Positions 20,501 through 32,493 of a stretch of DNA of 64,000 nucleotides are shown here, in pieces. The first letter of the stretch is position 1, and each line of letters starts with the position of its first letter. Position numbers and translations under genes: made by a program. A model generated the notes under the pieces. It did no database searches. It was not told where the DNA came from and worked only from the letters and a program-made list of their open reading frames with translations. The DNA lies in assembly GCA_019188255.1 (NCBI GenBank), contig JAETXT010000001.1, positions 6,448,001 through 6,512,000 on the forward strand. Reading direction: 5' to 3'. The DNA is from Verticillium longisporum. Taxonomy: Eukaryota; Ascomycota; Sordariomycetes; Glomerellales; Plectosphaerellaceae.

Positions 20501-23500
20501 CCGAGTGGCAACAGTTTATGGGGAAAAGTGAGAATGCTGCGCTCTGTGTGCCTGCGTATGATTCGGAAGTGATGTTGGGTAGGGGTTGAGATTCGTGTTG
20601 CGGATAACCGATGGCAATGTACGAGATCAGAGACACGAGAGGGTGTTGTTAGCAAAGCTTCGTTTAGCCTCCCTCATCCCGGGCAGCACAGGGGCTTGAC
20701 TCGCTTGATCGAGGGACCCTGAAAGCAGAGATTGCTGTGCCTCGCCATCGTATCGCGTCGGCACCCAACAATAACAATGCACGCCCGACCGGCTTCGTGG
20801 TGTCTTGCGCGTCGAGCTGAGAGGTGTGGAGGGCTGGGGGCAAACAGACGACAATAGGGAGTCTGGAAGAGTCAAGACAGTAATCCGCTGCCGGGGAAGC
20901 GGAGCGGCTTCAGGGGCAACAGGGCCGCCCCCAAGAAGCGGGAAATGGGCCTTTCAAGGGCAGTGACGAGGCTCAGCGTGACGAAGGGGCCGAGGACGAT
21001 GTGTGGCCGATCAGTGCAGTAACGGGTAAGCGGCCTGTCTCCAGATATGAGACGAGATGATGTGGGGAGGATACCTAGGATGGGCATGATGGGAATGATG
21101 GGTCAGTTTTACATGGGGATAGCGACAAGAAGCCCGCCCGCCCGCCCACGAGACCACGCCAGCCACAGTGGGCTTCGAGTACATGGTACTTGTACTTGTA
21201 CAGATGTTGCCTCATCCAAGCCCAAGCCAGCAGGATGCAACGGCGAAGCAAGAAGTAGGCAGGTACTAACTAACCTGCCTTTTTTTTTTTTCTTTCGGCA
21301 GCCGCATCTGGTCGGCCATCCTTCCATTTGCTGGCACCTTGGGCAGAGTGAGCGAGGCAAGGTAATAAGGTGAGGTGAGAGGTGAGCTGGATGGCTTGCA
21401 GGGCTTTCGATGGCTCGAATGACAGGCGTCGCCCTAACATGGTCGGCGTTGCGCTAGCAGGCCCAACAGCGAATAAGGCCCCAGGAAGCACTTTCCCACG
21501 GCTCGTGGACAGCTGAAAGATCTTGCTCTGGCCCCTCGCTCTTACCTCCTCCGTGCTCAAGTCTTGCCTTGGCCTCGGCAATCGTCCCTTCCGCTCTTTG
21601 CTTCTTGCGGTCAGATGAGTCCCAGTCCGAAGAACTACCGCATGGTGCAGCTCTGAGCAGAACCTTCATCGTCGGCTGGCACACAGCGTCACGGACACCG
21701 CATCATGTTCCCCTCTAGGTGTCCAACACGTCCGACGGACGTGGGAGGGGCGGGCCACTAAGGACACGACGGAGCTATGCGTTGTCTCTCCGAGCAGCAG
21801 ACCATCCGACACCCAGCGATCAGAGCCTGTCGAGCGCTGCCTGCTTGTCAACAGCCGAGCCGGCTCCCGACACCTCCCTATGTCGTCAACGATGGACTTT
21901 CGACCTGTTTCCTCGAATCGATGCCGTGGGCGCGTCCATCGTGCAACAGCGACGGGACCTGCGAATGCAAGTTGCGCGCGCTCGCCCACCATGGCACCTT
22001 TCGTTACCTGCCTGGCTGGGCTAGAACCCCGATCGAATGTCTCGTTCCCCCATCCAAGCCATCGTTTCGCTTCAGCCCTACGGCGACAATTTGGGAAGGT
22101 CAAATCCGCCGCCTGTCATGCTCGTTGCATCACCTTGTTCCCCAACCTCGCAACTCAACCCGGGCGAGGCAGGCAGGGGCGTGCTGGGTGGTCCAACCAG
22201 GGACTTTGGAGCCCAGAGCCGGGTTCAGGGATGACAGCCGAGATGCAAAGAGGCAAGGCCGCAGATGCCTGCTCTGCATTCTCCTCTCGTCGTTGTTTTT
22301 TTGCTCTTTTTTTTGGGGTCATCACTCACCAACTGGTTGCAACTCGCGCTTAGCTCCACGTTTGTCCGCCACACTGCAATCCCAGGAATACCACCAACAA
22401 CCGAAAACCAAAAGCGCCGCTCCAGAGGGGTTGACCGATCGTCGGCAGGGCTAGCCTGCACACCAATGGCCTGTTGGAAGCCACCATGGAAATGAACAAG
22501 CTCGCAGTTGTGGTCCCTCGAGCGGCAACGCTAGACAGGGGCCACTGCTCCTGTGGCGTGCCTGTAGGGCTCACCTCAGCTGAACACCGTCCCGTCAAGA
22601 TGTCGCGCTAACTCTGTTCATCTCCAGCCTGCCAACAAATTCCGTTCCATGATCTGGGTCACTTGATTTTGTGGCCCCCCCAAATCGCCGCTGGTCAAAG
22701 CAAGGCAAAGCAAGGGTCCATCCGGCCGCCTTTTCGAATTCCTGTTCTTGGCCGCTTTTGAGCGAGCTTGCAAGCGGGTACGCGAAGGCGCAAGCTGCGA
22801 TGAATGAAGCTACGCTTCTGGCGTCTGGCTTGGAGACTTGTCTGAATGCCTTGGAACAGACGTTCCACCGGCTTTGGTGTAGTTCTTGGCCATCGAATCA
22901 TTCACAGTCTCTATCGCCTCGGACGCAAATCAGCTGTGCAGGTTCCTGTCCAGAGGGGTCCAGATTGGCCGAGGGAGGCTGGGAAGCTGGGAAACCGTCT
23001 GGACTCAAGTCGCCGAACTGAATACGGTGCCTTCTGGGCTGAAAGACAAGGATGAAGGGACACTCCAAACACTTTGTTCGTCCATGCCCATCCCTCAGTC
23101 CTCGCCCGGCAACGGGCCACGAATAAGCAGAGTGCGACGCTGCCAATACTGTACTGCCATTACCCCAGTACCGTCGACTAAGTTTCCGATCTGCCTGCGC
23201 CTACATGGTACATTCGTATGGTTGACGTACTGGCACGGCAGCACAAACGCCATCAACAAATCCTGGTCCCATCTCTCAGCTTGACCTTACACGCCGTTCA
23301 CCTTGCTTTGCTGGTCTTCCACCCCACTCATCAACCCCGCTCTTATCACCATTCGGGCCTGGCTGTGCTGACCAGCCCCGATGCTGACAGTCCACCCGCG
23401 CGTTCCCCCTTGCAACTAGACCCTAGGCGACAGGCTAGCCAAGCAACTCAAGGGCCCATCGCAGAGCATGACAGGGGCGTGCAATGCTGTCGCCTAGAAA

Positions 23501-24861
23501 AATGCGACTCAGGGTTCTGGAGCTGCCGGCAAGCAACGCAATGGGGCGCCTTCAGCATCTTCCCTTCATCGAGAAGTGTGACCAAATCGACGGCATGTCC
23601 CACGTCTGGCCGCCCCTCGCTCGCGCCAGGCCAGTCCAATGCGGAGCCTGGCCGCTCCATTCGTTGGGGCTTTTTTTATTGGCGTCATTGGCTCGAATTT
23701 CCCTACGAGGCTGTATGGCTGCCATGCCGCGCTCGGGTTGTAAGGTTGTCCAGCTTGGACTGTCGTCCTCAAACCGGAGCCGAGAGCAAGTCAGCTAGCT
23801 TGCTACCAACAGTCGGGAGAAAACAGTGGTACCTACCGCGGGGGTCCAATGTAGTGAACCCTGACAACCTGAACCTCTGGAGAGATGGCCCGGCTGCTTT
23901 CGTAGCAAGTACCTGGACTTGGTAAGCTTGTTATTCCATCCACCCGGGGTGCCGTCGTAGGTAGTCAATCCTGTCCAGCGGCGCACACCCTCATGGCGGG
24001 CCTAGGGTCACCCTTTCTCATTTCGTCTTCAAACTCGCATCCCCCTTCTCGATGTTCTAAATTCGGTCCCGCCTGATGATGCGCGGTTGTACACTCTGTT
24101 TTGTGCTTTCCCGTCCCGTGGTCACCCTCCAAGAGAACGCATATAAGATCCTGCCCATCTTCTCACCAACTTGTAGACCTACTACACACCCTTCTACCAA
24201 GGCTGCAGTAGGTTCGCGATCCCACAACGCTTTCGTTCATCCTGAACCTAGATATCCGGGGCTCGTCAACAGTCGCCGCCAAAGGAAGCAGTCGCTTGCT
24301 CTGAAACCTCGACGGTCGTTAGCGTTTTTTGAGCCACTGCGCCTATCAGGTTGACGACGGTATAAGTACGACGCACCAAGCCAGAAACTCGACCCTGATT
24401 CGAGTCTTACAATCCGTCACTTCGAGATCTCCATCGCCTCTTCGCGTTGTTCTATACAAGCACACAAAAAGCATACAGCCAGGAATAAGGCTGACCTGGG
24501 ATCATACGCTCTCACCTCCTCGGCTGGCATTGTACGATTTGCAAAACTCAGAAACTGCCCACCCCGCCACTTCAAACACCTTCCTCGTGCTCAAGGCGCT
24601 CAGCCACCACACACACTCTGACTGAGTTTGTCGATCGCTGCCCACCAACTTATTTTGAGGTTCAGCTTGGCCTTCCTGCTGCACGTCGGGGCACGTCATC
24701 CTTTTCACGACCCTCATCGCTTACACGGAACGCATAGCGTAATTCCATCAGCACAAGCCACCGGCGCGACTTGGCTTCAAACGGGCCACTCCAGACGGGA
24801 CGCCTTCAGTTCCTGCAAGTCAAGTCTAGGCTTCACTCGTCAGCTTTGATCGCCAGCAGTC
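17504..24861. other. 7.4-kb interval with no supportable gene
   Basis: After the mbp1 3' flank I find no frame with recognised domains, convincing splice structure or typical fungal composition. Long open frames at 19855-20655 (-), 21777-22454 (+) and 18145-18618 (-) look like chance. A 17-bp duplication lies at 19534-19567. The right end (about 24130-24861) has TATAA-like motifs (near 24143 and 24360) and CT-rich DNA and is probably the promoter and leader of the next gene. Non-coding RNA genes cannot be excluded. Confidence 0.45.
19534..19567. repeat. 17-bp direct duplication
   Basis: CATAACCTTCGATGGGG is present twice without a spacer in non-coding DNA. Confidence 0.85.
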
Positions 24862-25887
24862 ATGCCCGCTGTTGCTCCATCCAACTCCGAAAGTTACCTT
24901 TTGTTGCGAGAACCCCTGGCAAAGTTCCTTTTTAGCAATCTTCTCATCGGATTTGCACACGTATGCATAGCACTCGCTCTGCTCATACTCGTTGGGAAGG
25001 TCTTGACCGCAGCAAAGACATACAAGACACCAAAGGCCGCGCAACGCAGCGAACAGAACACCATGGATGAGAAGCTTGTCCCCATGGACCTCCATCTCCT
25101 CGAGCAGCAGCGCCTCTATCATCATTTCCCAGCGCCTGGCTTCACGATAGGCGACGCTGTTCATCAAGGCCCCAGCACCGAGGTACATGTTTCAGCCAGC
25201 GATTCAGGTCGCCCAGGCCATGTCAGATTTGCGGATGGAACCTTCGGAAGCGCCACGCCACGAAATGAGATGTCTTCTAGCGATTCCGGAGGCGAGGCAG
25301 ATATGCTTACGACCCCTCCCATTGTTACGCGCTCGAGCGTGATCATGTCAAGACCACCACCTCCGCCTCCACTTACACCTCCAGAGCTGTCGACCACGAT
25401 CTTTTCCATCGATGGTCACAGATACAGTCAGGCGAGAACCACATCAGAATTGGATACGTCTTTCTTCCAGCAGCCAAATCCCGACTACATGTCGTCTACA
25501 GTGACTGCGCAGCAACTAGGCTCCGCGACAGCGAAGCAAGTCCCTGTCACCCCGCGCAGGAGATCTTACACAAGGACGATCCCCATGAACCCCACGGCGT
25601 CATCGACGCCGTCGCCTCGGACACCCCTAGACATTTCATCGTCATACCCACCCACGTCATACATGCTCCCAGGTCCTCCGCCTGGTCACAATGTCGAGTA
25701 CCCCGTCAGTCCTCGAGAGATTGAGGTGCACGGGGAGATCATCTCAGCACTCGACGACGACGGAGCGGGTTGGACCCGACACACGAGAGTGTATGGAGGC
25801 GGGGTCTGTCTAGCGTGTGCTTCATCGGGCGGAGAGGGGCACGGCGGCTTCTACGGAAAGAACGTGCCGCCGGAACACATGCGATGA
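24862..25887 (+). CDS. Single-pass membrane protein of unknown function, Pro/Ser-rich
   Basis: Unrecognised 341-residue protein from one exon. A short N-terminus is followed by one hydrophobic helix at about residues 22-48 (LFSNLLIGFAHVCIALALL) and a basic stretch (KTYKTPKAAQR), so the long C-terminal part is probably cytosolic. That part is low in complexity: Ser/Asp patches, a run of seven prolines (SRPPPPPPPLTPPE near 170), and repeated Ser-Pro or Thr-Pro sites (TPSPRTPLD). The final 60 residues are more ordered (EIEVHGEIISALDDDGAGW, VYGGGVCLACASSG). Fungal genomes often carry such orphan proteins near septa or membranes; I infer no role. The start is the first Met after an upstream CT-rich leader with a TATAA-like site near 24360. 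Codon use and lack of breaks support a real gene. Confidence 0.72.
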   Translation: MPAVAPSNSESYLLLREPLAKFLFSNLLIGFAHVCIALALLILVGKVLTAAKTYKTPKAAQRSEQNTMDEKLVPMDLHLLEQQRLYHHFPAPGFTIGDAVHQGPSTEVHVSASDSGRPGHVRFADGTFGSATPRNEMSSSDSGGEADMLTTPPIVTRSSVIMSRPPPPPPLTPPELSTTIFSIDGHRYSQARTTSELDTSFFQQPNPDYMSSTVTAQQLGSATAKQVPVTPRRRSYTRTIPMNPTASSTPSPRTPLDISSSYPPTSYMLPGPPPGHNVEYPVSPREIEVHGEIISALDDDGAGWTRHTRVYGGGVCLACASSGGEGHGGFYGKNVPPEHMR

Positions 25888-28800
25888 ACGGACCACATAT
25901 GAAAACGACTTGCTCCCACTTAACGTAATGGCAACGGCAGAGGTCGGGGAGCGCTGCAGGGCATCTACTAGCGTCGCTCTGTCTGTATCTTTGGCTCGCA
26001 CTTTTCTTTCTACATGAACGAAGACATGAATTATTATGCTCGCGCATTACTTGGTTTCCCACTGGCGTGTCAAAAGGCTCCCGGCCAGCCTCGTCCCTCA
26101 ATCATCCCGTTGAACCCGAAATTGATCTCAGGTACAACAAGCGCCCCATGAGCCAGCCGTATACCGCCTTCATGATCAGGTTTAGCGCTGCTACCTTTGC
26201 CACCTTACGCAGTACCTAGGACCCCACCTCATTCTAACGTAATCCACCTAAGATCCTCACTATATACCCCAGCAGGCCTGATATCATAGGTATCATAGCT
26301 TATTACTAATGTACTATGAGGTAGGTCTACGATTTGGTTGGCTATCTGGCTCATTTCTGCCACGTTAGCTGGGTCCTTCTGGTACGTATTTTTGGTACCT
26401 GAGTTCAAATTCGGGTTCAAACGGATGGCTCAAAGTATGTCTTAGAGGCACAGGCTACCGTCGATCATTTGGCAGATCACCGGATGCTGTTTCAATACTT
26501 GTCGGTAAAAGGAACATGCTGAGTTTGGGGGCGTGGAAAGGGTGCCTCCTTCTGATGCAGATCTTATTTGTCCTCCACGATGCTTTGTGGACTTCATCTC
26601 ACCAGAAAATCAATGTCGTAGCCATTGCTTGAATATTATCACGTCAAGACTCTGACTTCATGTGCTCCACGCTCCTAGTTGTTTCCATCGAGCGTCGAGT
26701 TCAGAGCAAAGCCCGGAAGACGCGTATCATGAAGCCGCCGCGCCAACATGTCCGAACGCTATTGCATCACGTTATGCTCTCGCTAGGATAACCATAGGAT
26801 GCCGAAGATCGATCTCACGTCATTCTGATGCTGGCACTGTATCTCGCACAGATTGGAGCCCGGGGGCGCGTCAATGTCTACGTCTGGGCAGAGTGCCGGG
26901 GGTGTAGCTGAGCGACCTAGATCCCGGCTCGCCGATGAGGTCCTGGGGGAGTTGGCACACTCAGACGAGGCGAGAGTGACCATGTGCAGTGCAGGCTTTC
27001 GTCTTCTAGGGCCACAGACATCTGTGACCTCCACAAGTCGGACCCTCTCCCCACAGGATCGTCAAGCGCTACAAGCCGTGGAAGCGGAGCCAAGTGCTTT
27101 TGCTTCCTGGGGGAAGGGGGTGTGAGGGCCTCTCCGCTGCTGACTGCATGAGGCAGATGAGCTCACAGGGCTGGCCTGTGGTCCAGTCGAGATGATGGTC
27201 TTGGCAGCGTCTGCCTAGCTGCGATATGGGAGTTGAGATTGCAGGGCTGACATGATGGTGATGGTTGCCTGTGCTACTGGAGCGGGGAGAGACCGCTTGT
27301 CGGGTGCCTGGATGCGTTCTTGTGTTTCTCTGTCAACCTTTAGGCCGACCATACGAACGTCCCGATGGCGCCTTTAATTGCAAGCGAATAGTTGCTAGTA
27401 CTCTTCGTTGGGCTGGAAAACCAAGGCCTTAAGCCTATCATAAATAGTGAGTAGCGAAGACATCAGGATGACCCTCCGCGGTGTTCTTCAGCAATAGACG
27501 ACCTCTGGAAGACTACTCAACGACAACGTCGATACCGCTAACGAGATTCTGGAACCGTCGTGTTGACCGGAAGATGAAGAGTACACTTAGCTCAGCAGTT
27601 ATTCATCCACCGAGGACGTCTCCATGGCCACGAAAATGGCGGTTTGACGCAAATTCGACAGTCGAAGAAGCGAGCGTCTGAGGCTTCACATCGCTGTGAC
27701 GTTGCTTAGCATCCTACCTCCTGCTTCTGTCGCGTAAATAACTGTTGCACGTTTCATCATGTCATCATCTACCTGCTCCGATTTTCCCGTCGGCATTCCC
27801 CAAGACAGAAATCGAGGGTTGGTCCTATATGGACAGCCCCAAAAGGGTTGGCGGCAATGGTTGCAGCAGAGTTGCAGCAACAACTTGCAATAGCTGGCCT
27901 AGACTATATTCTTGGTATCGCGAGCGGTTGTTTTTGTAGTGCACGTGGATTGACTCCCTTCTCGACAGTATCGCGACGAAGTTTGCATACAGCGCCGGCA
28001 CGGCGGCTAACATACAGCAACCTCTATACTGATGAGCCTCCCTCTTCCCATACACGAGGCGTGTGTGTTTAATGTAAGAGTCCACAAACAAACCTGCAAG
28101 TTATGTTCATTGGATGAACAGGCGCTTATATCGACAGGGCCATACCACATAGGTGGTGGCTCTGTGCACATGTTGAAATGCGATATTCCATAATCACATC
28201 TGCTGAAGCGCGTCGATGGCAGGAGCAAACATGGTGTGGCGGGGAGCCCCATACGAGGACCCGAATAAGTGCTGGGTTTGATCGGATTGATCTCGGCTCG
28301 AGAAGACTGGTTCCAAGTACGCACCACCTGCGGCTACCAGAAATGGATTGACCGCGGTGACCTGCGTGACTTGATGGATTGATGGTGTGGGGGACATCCC
28401 TCAGAACAGCAGGTCAGGACGGCCATGATTACCGCCGGGTGGCGCGCCGTGCTCGAATGGTATCTGACAGCAATTGATTGCAGGTGATTGCGAGGTTCAC
28501 TGGTGCCACGTTGGCGATCTGGCTGTGTGCCGCCCTCTTGGCGATGAGGAGCCGCCAAAAATGTGTGTTGTGCATCCTTCGCCCAGCGGCCCGCGACTCG
28601 CAACTCCGTGTTACCACATTAAGCGCTGCTAGTGCTGCGAGGCGGATGAGGCTTGCATCTGCTGCGGGCATGGCAAACATGCAGGACGCAGAAGGAGGTG
28701 GCGGCAATGCTGTGTATCTTGCCAACGGCTTGATCATGGCCAACCACAACAAACAGCCCTTCGAGCCAGTAGTCATGTGAAGTTGGTCTCAGAATAGACC

Positions 28801-29628
28801 TTCCGCATGCCTGGGAGGAATAGAGGGGCAAAGGAATGGTAGGAGCATGTCTCGCCATCGACGGGAAATGGGAGCCGCCGCCTGGAACCCACGTTCCTGC
28901 GGAACGGGTCTGACTCGAAGGACGCGCCAGTCTCAGATAGACACATTGAGAGGAAGTTAAAGTCCAGTCCGATTTTCGATAGATGTCGGCAGCTGGAGGC
29001 GCAGTGCATGGCGTTTGTCCCAATGGGCAAGACCACTTGTCCGTAAAGAGCTATCAGGCTCCGTCGAGGTCGCTCAGGGCCAGCTCAAAACGAGATGATG
29101 TGGAGCCGTCAAGGGGGTGGAGCGGGACTCTTGGTCTCCCCTGAATGGTACATGGTGTAACACTGAGTTCGCCAGGAGTTTATGCCCCTCAGCCCCCCAA
29201 ACACGGGGAAGCACGGCCTCGGCAGCGCGGTTGAGCATGAGATTGACGACTTTGAGCCTAGCACTCGTCTCAGGTCCTGCGTTCTCGCGGTGCTGACCTG
29301 TCTGTGTGCCTGTGTTGCGGTGGAGGAAGCCGAGCCCTTAGTCTCATGTTTCCAAGATAGGGTAAGGGGGTCTTTCTCGGCGATGGGCCTGGGGTACTGT
29401 AGTCGCACACATCCACGAGATGCGCGATGGGGTCATTGCACCTGGCGAGCAGCTCGCCCAAATGACAGCGCCCGCATGGGGACTGATGTCCTTGGAACCT
29501 TGGAAGAGCCCGCTGTCGTGCTGTCTTGGAGCGGGTCCCGCCAGGAGGCTTCAGACGAAAGAAGGCTAATATCCTTGCCCAGTATTGTAAGTACGTGTCG
29601 GCCATGTTGTGACTGTCTGACTGCCTGA

Positions 29629-29633
<5 letters not shown>

Positions 29634-29671
<38 letters not shown>
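29634..29671. repeat. CTGG tetranucleotide microsatellite
   Basis: About nine perfect copies of CTGG, preceded by looser GACT/CTGA units from 29611. Confidence 0.95.
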
Positions 29672-29672
<1 letters not shown>

Positions 29673-30301
29673 TTGACTTGTACTTGTCTCTAAAACATGC
29701 TTGCTCGCAGGGTATCTGAGTTTGTGGCGTATATTGCAGTCATTATTCGTATGGGCAGTGGGAAGAGGGAGAATGCAAGGCGAAGACTGAGGGATGGTCT
29801 GGCCGGTGGCAGAAAGCTAGTTCCCGTTTAGGAATTCCATGCTGCTGCTGCCAGGACACGCATGGGAAATCGTCGAACATGCGTGGCGTGTTTATGCATG
29901 TATAAGGCATGTCATGGCCAGAAAGCAGAAGGTGAGGCTCCCGTAGTTTCGCATAGCTGAGAGGGGGGTCTGTTCGCGAGATACACAAAGCTGTCGCGTC
30001 GGGCCACGCCAGTAAGGAAGGCAGATCGAGACAAAAATGCAATGTGCCGCGGGTCTCGCTCACTTTCGGTCATGCCTCCATCGTCAAGAATAGACAGGGG
30101 CTCGAACTCTAAGATAGAGATGGACTGGCTCGAGCACCCGGCTTTCTCGGGGACAAGGACCTTGGCCGAGATGTGATGCCGCAACTTGGAGCGAAGGAGA
30201 TGATCCATTTGAGCTTTATTACCATGCAGGTTCTTGCCTCGCCCCACGAACGAAGCTTTGAGTCCATGGAGCCTCAAGCCGGAGAGGCTCGCAGACCAAA
30301 G

Positions 30302-30346
30302 TGGGCAGACATGCAGACACGCAGACACGCAGATACGCAGACACGC
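30302..30346. repeat. 9-bp tandem repeat (CAGACACG C unit)
   Basis: Five imperfect units of the form GCAGACACG or GCAGATACG in a row. Confidence 0.85.
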
Positions 30347-30993
30347 GGGCTAATGCTGACACACGGGCAGCAGCACTGTGATGGGCGTGGAATGATTGGG
30401 AAGGGGCGAACAAAACGGAGGGAAGGGGGGAGGAGTGACTCGCAGCTGCTCCTACCTGCCCCTCTCGACCCCCTGCCCACAGTGCCTGCCAGTCGTGTCT
30501 TCCCCATCTGGGTACCTGAGCCAGTCAGGAGGCTCAGAGACGGGCGTCCCACCCTCGCATCACGCTGGTCACGCGGTACTCGCTACCTGTCCCTCCTGAC
30601 GCCGAGCCCGGTTTCGCCGCGGGGATAAGTGAGCGACGGCAGGTAGCAGTGACAGAGCACGGGCGTCGATCGAGAACAATCCTTGCACGAGTCTGGGTTC
30701 AGCTTCGCCGCTTCGCCTGGTTGGCTGGACCTCACAAGTCGTGGCTCGGCGCTCGCCTCCTCGCCTCAAAGAACGGGGCAACGGGGGCATCGTGGAAGGG
30801 CAAGGCCGTTCCAGGGGGAGGATTCGATCGTGCCGATTTCTGATTGGACTGCCAGTCGCCCATTACACGCTTGCGCACCAGGTGCAGCGGCGGTGGTGGG
30901 TGGTAGATGATGGGCTGGTGGACTGGCAAGCTGGTCGGCTCGTTGTGGTGTTGCACCCCAGGGCGCTCTGCACAGGCCCTATTTCTGGTTCTG

Positions 30994-30995
<2 letters not shown>

Positions 30996-31029
<34 letters not shown>

Positions 31030-31048
31030 AGAGAGAGAGAGAGAGAGC
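30996..31048. repeat. Compound microsatellite (GGCA)n-(GA)n
   Basis: About eight GGCA units run directly into about nine GA units. Highly mutable and useful as a strain marker. Confidence 0.95.
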
Positions 31049-31200
31049 CAGGATCACTCCACCATTCTGGACCGAGTCGGACCAGTCAGCGGCCGCACAA
31101 AGGGTCACCTCTCGCTGTGCTGTTCGTGGTTCGTGTCTAGTGGAGTGTGCCAGGCGCCCAGTGTCCACTCACAGGCCTGCCTGCTCCTATTTTTTCGCTT

Positions 31201-32493
31201 CCTTCCCCCTTCTAGCTGGTCCCTGTTGCTCGTCGCTGCTAAGTAAGGCACCTACCTACTGCTGCACCACACCGCCGCCGCCGCGCCCAGTCTCCTGCTT
31301 CCTGACCTCCTGCTCTTGCTTCTCTTTTCTCCCCTTTCCCTCCTTCTTCCCAGCCTGATTCTCTCTTCAACCCCCCCTTCCTCCTCCCGCCGCTCTGGTA
31401 CGCGAAAGTCGTTGTTCGTCGTCGTTTAGAAAAGGACGCCGGAATCTAGCAAAGCAAGACAGACAAGAAAACCACCCAGCAAATCAATTCCTCCCACCCA
31501 AAAAAAGAAGAACAAGCATAGCACACCACAATCTCAGGAATTCAACCGATTTCGACCGACCTTGTCTCCACAGCTGGCTACCCTCGCCTCGTCCTGTCCT
31601 TCCACAGCTTCCCCAACACGACACGCATTCCCAAGCAAAATCCCCTTCGATTTGCATTCGGCATCGACATTCGCACGGCAATTCGATAAAAAACGAGCTC
31701 ATCATCGACAAGATCATTTTAATCAACTGTATTTTACTTTTCGACTCGACTCGATTCGAACGCTTCTTCGCCTCCTTCTTGTTGCACTCTCCTTCCCTTG
31801 GCCACATCGGCGAGTTAATTTCCAACGCGCACGCGTGCACCTTCTGCCGACATTCCTGTCTCCCGCGGAATTGCTCTCCAGCGGAAAGATTACTTTGCCA
31901 AGCCACGACTGGAAAGCTCAAGAACAAGCAGTCGCGCTCTCCTCCCGTCCTCCCCCCCAATAGACCTTCGATCAGGTCACGGTTGCAGCTTGACTGTACC
32001 CCCAAAACGCTCTCGACATCCACCACACGCGGCATCTCCTGCCTCCTGCTTGGAAATTCAACTGGCTTCTTTCCTTTACCAGGCATCAGCATCGGCAGCG
32101 GCATCATCTTGATCCTGCCACACATCCGTTCATTCGTCTATTCGATCATCTCGCATCATCGACTTTTCCTTTCTTCGCTATATCTCTCGACCCAGACCTT
32201 CAACTTAATTTCCAACCGAATCAACACCACGTCCTTTCCCACCCAACCTTTTGGCCTCGTGTCACCAGTCTCGTAACGGATTTTCCATCTCGGATTTTTG
32301 GCAATCAACCACTACCTCCCGGCAACTCGATCGCCTTAATTCTCGTTGTGCAGTCTCTCCCATATCGCATCTTCCACCGACTACACCTCTTAATCTGACC
32401 CGGCGTCCACATATTGTGCTCGACTCGTCTCACATTCTTTTCTGTCAGCTCGACCTTGACAAGCACGCCCATCCTCCCACATTCATCTGCGCA
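31201..32493 (+). promoter_or_regulatory. Long CT-rich leader/promoter of the Q-rich protein gene
   Basis: About 1.3 kb of strongly pyrimidine-rich plus-strand DNA (TCCTCTT, CTTCCCAG, TTCCCCCTTC-like tracts) leads up to the start codon at 32494. It has several upstream ATGs, including an in-frame one at about 32251 with no conserved sequence after it. Such tracts are common in leaders of highly regulated fungal genes. The transcription start cannot be fixed from sequence. Confidence 0.45.

Larger units (their letters stand above)
25888..31200. other. 5.3-kb interval with no supportable gene; microsatellites
   Basis: No frame here shows a known domain. The first 2.2 kb (to about 28100) is richer in A+T than the flanks and may hold an eroded element, but no repeat ends or transposase/reverse-transcriptase motifs are visible. 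Minus-strand frames at 28194-28397 and 28429-28776 are protein-like in composition, yet I could not link them into a gene. Simple repeats at 29634-29671, 30302-30346 and 30996-31048 are listed separately. Confidence 0.4.

Noticed and set aside
19855..20655. 266-codon minus-strand open frame
   Set aside because: No domain, high Ser/His/Pro/Cys typical of chance frames, and no suitable promoter or splice context.
21777..22454. 225-codon plus-strand open frame
   Set aside because: Cys-, Arg- and Pro-rich composition without structure; overlaps other equally long chance frames.
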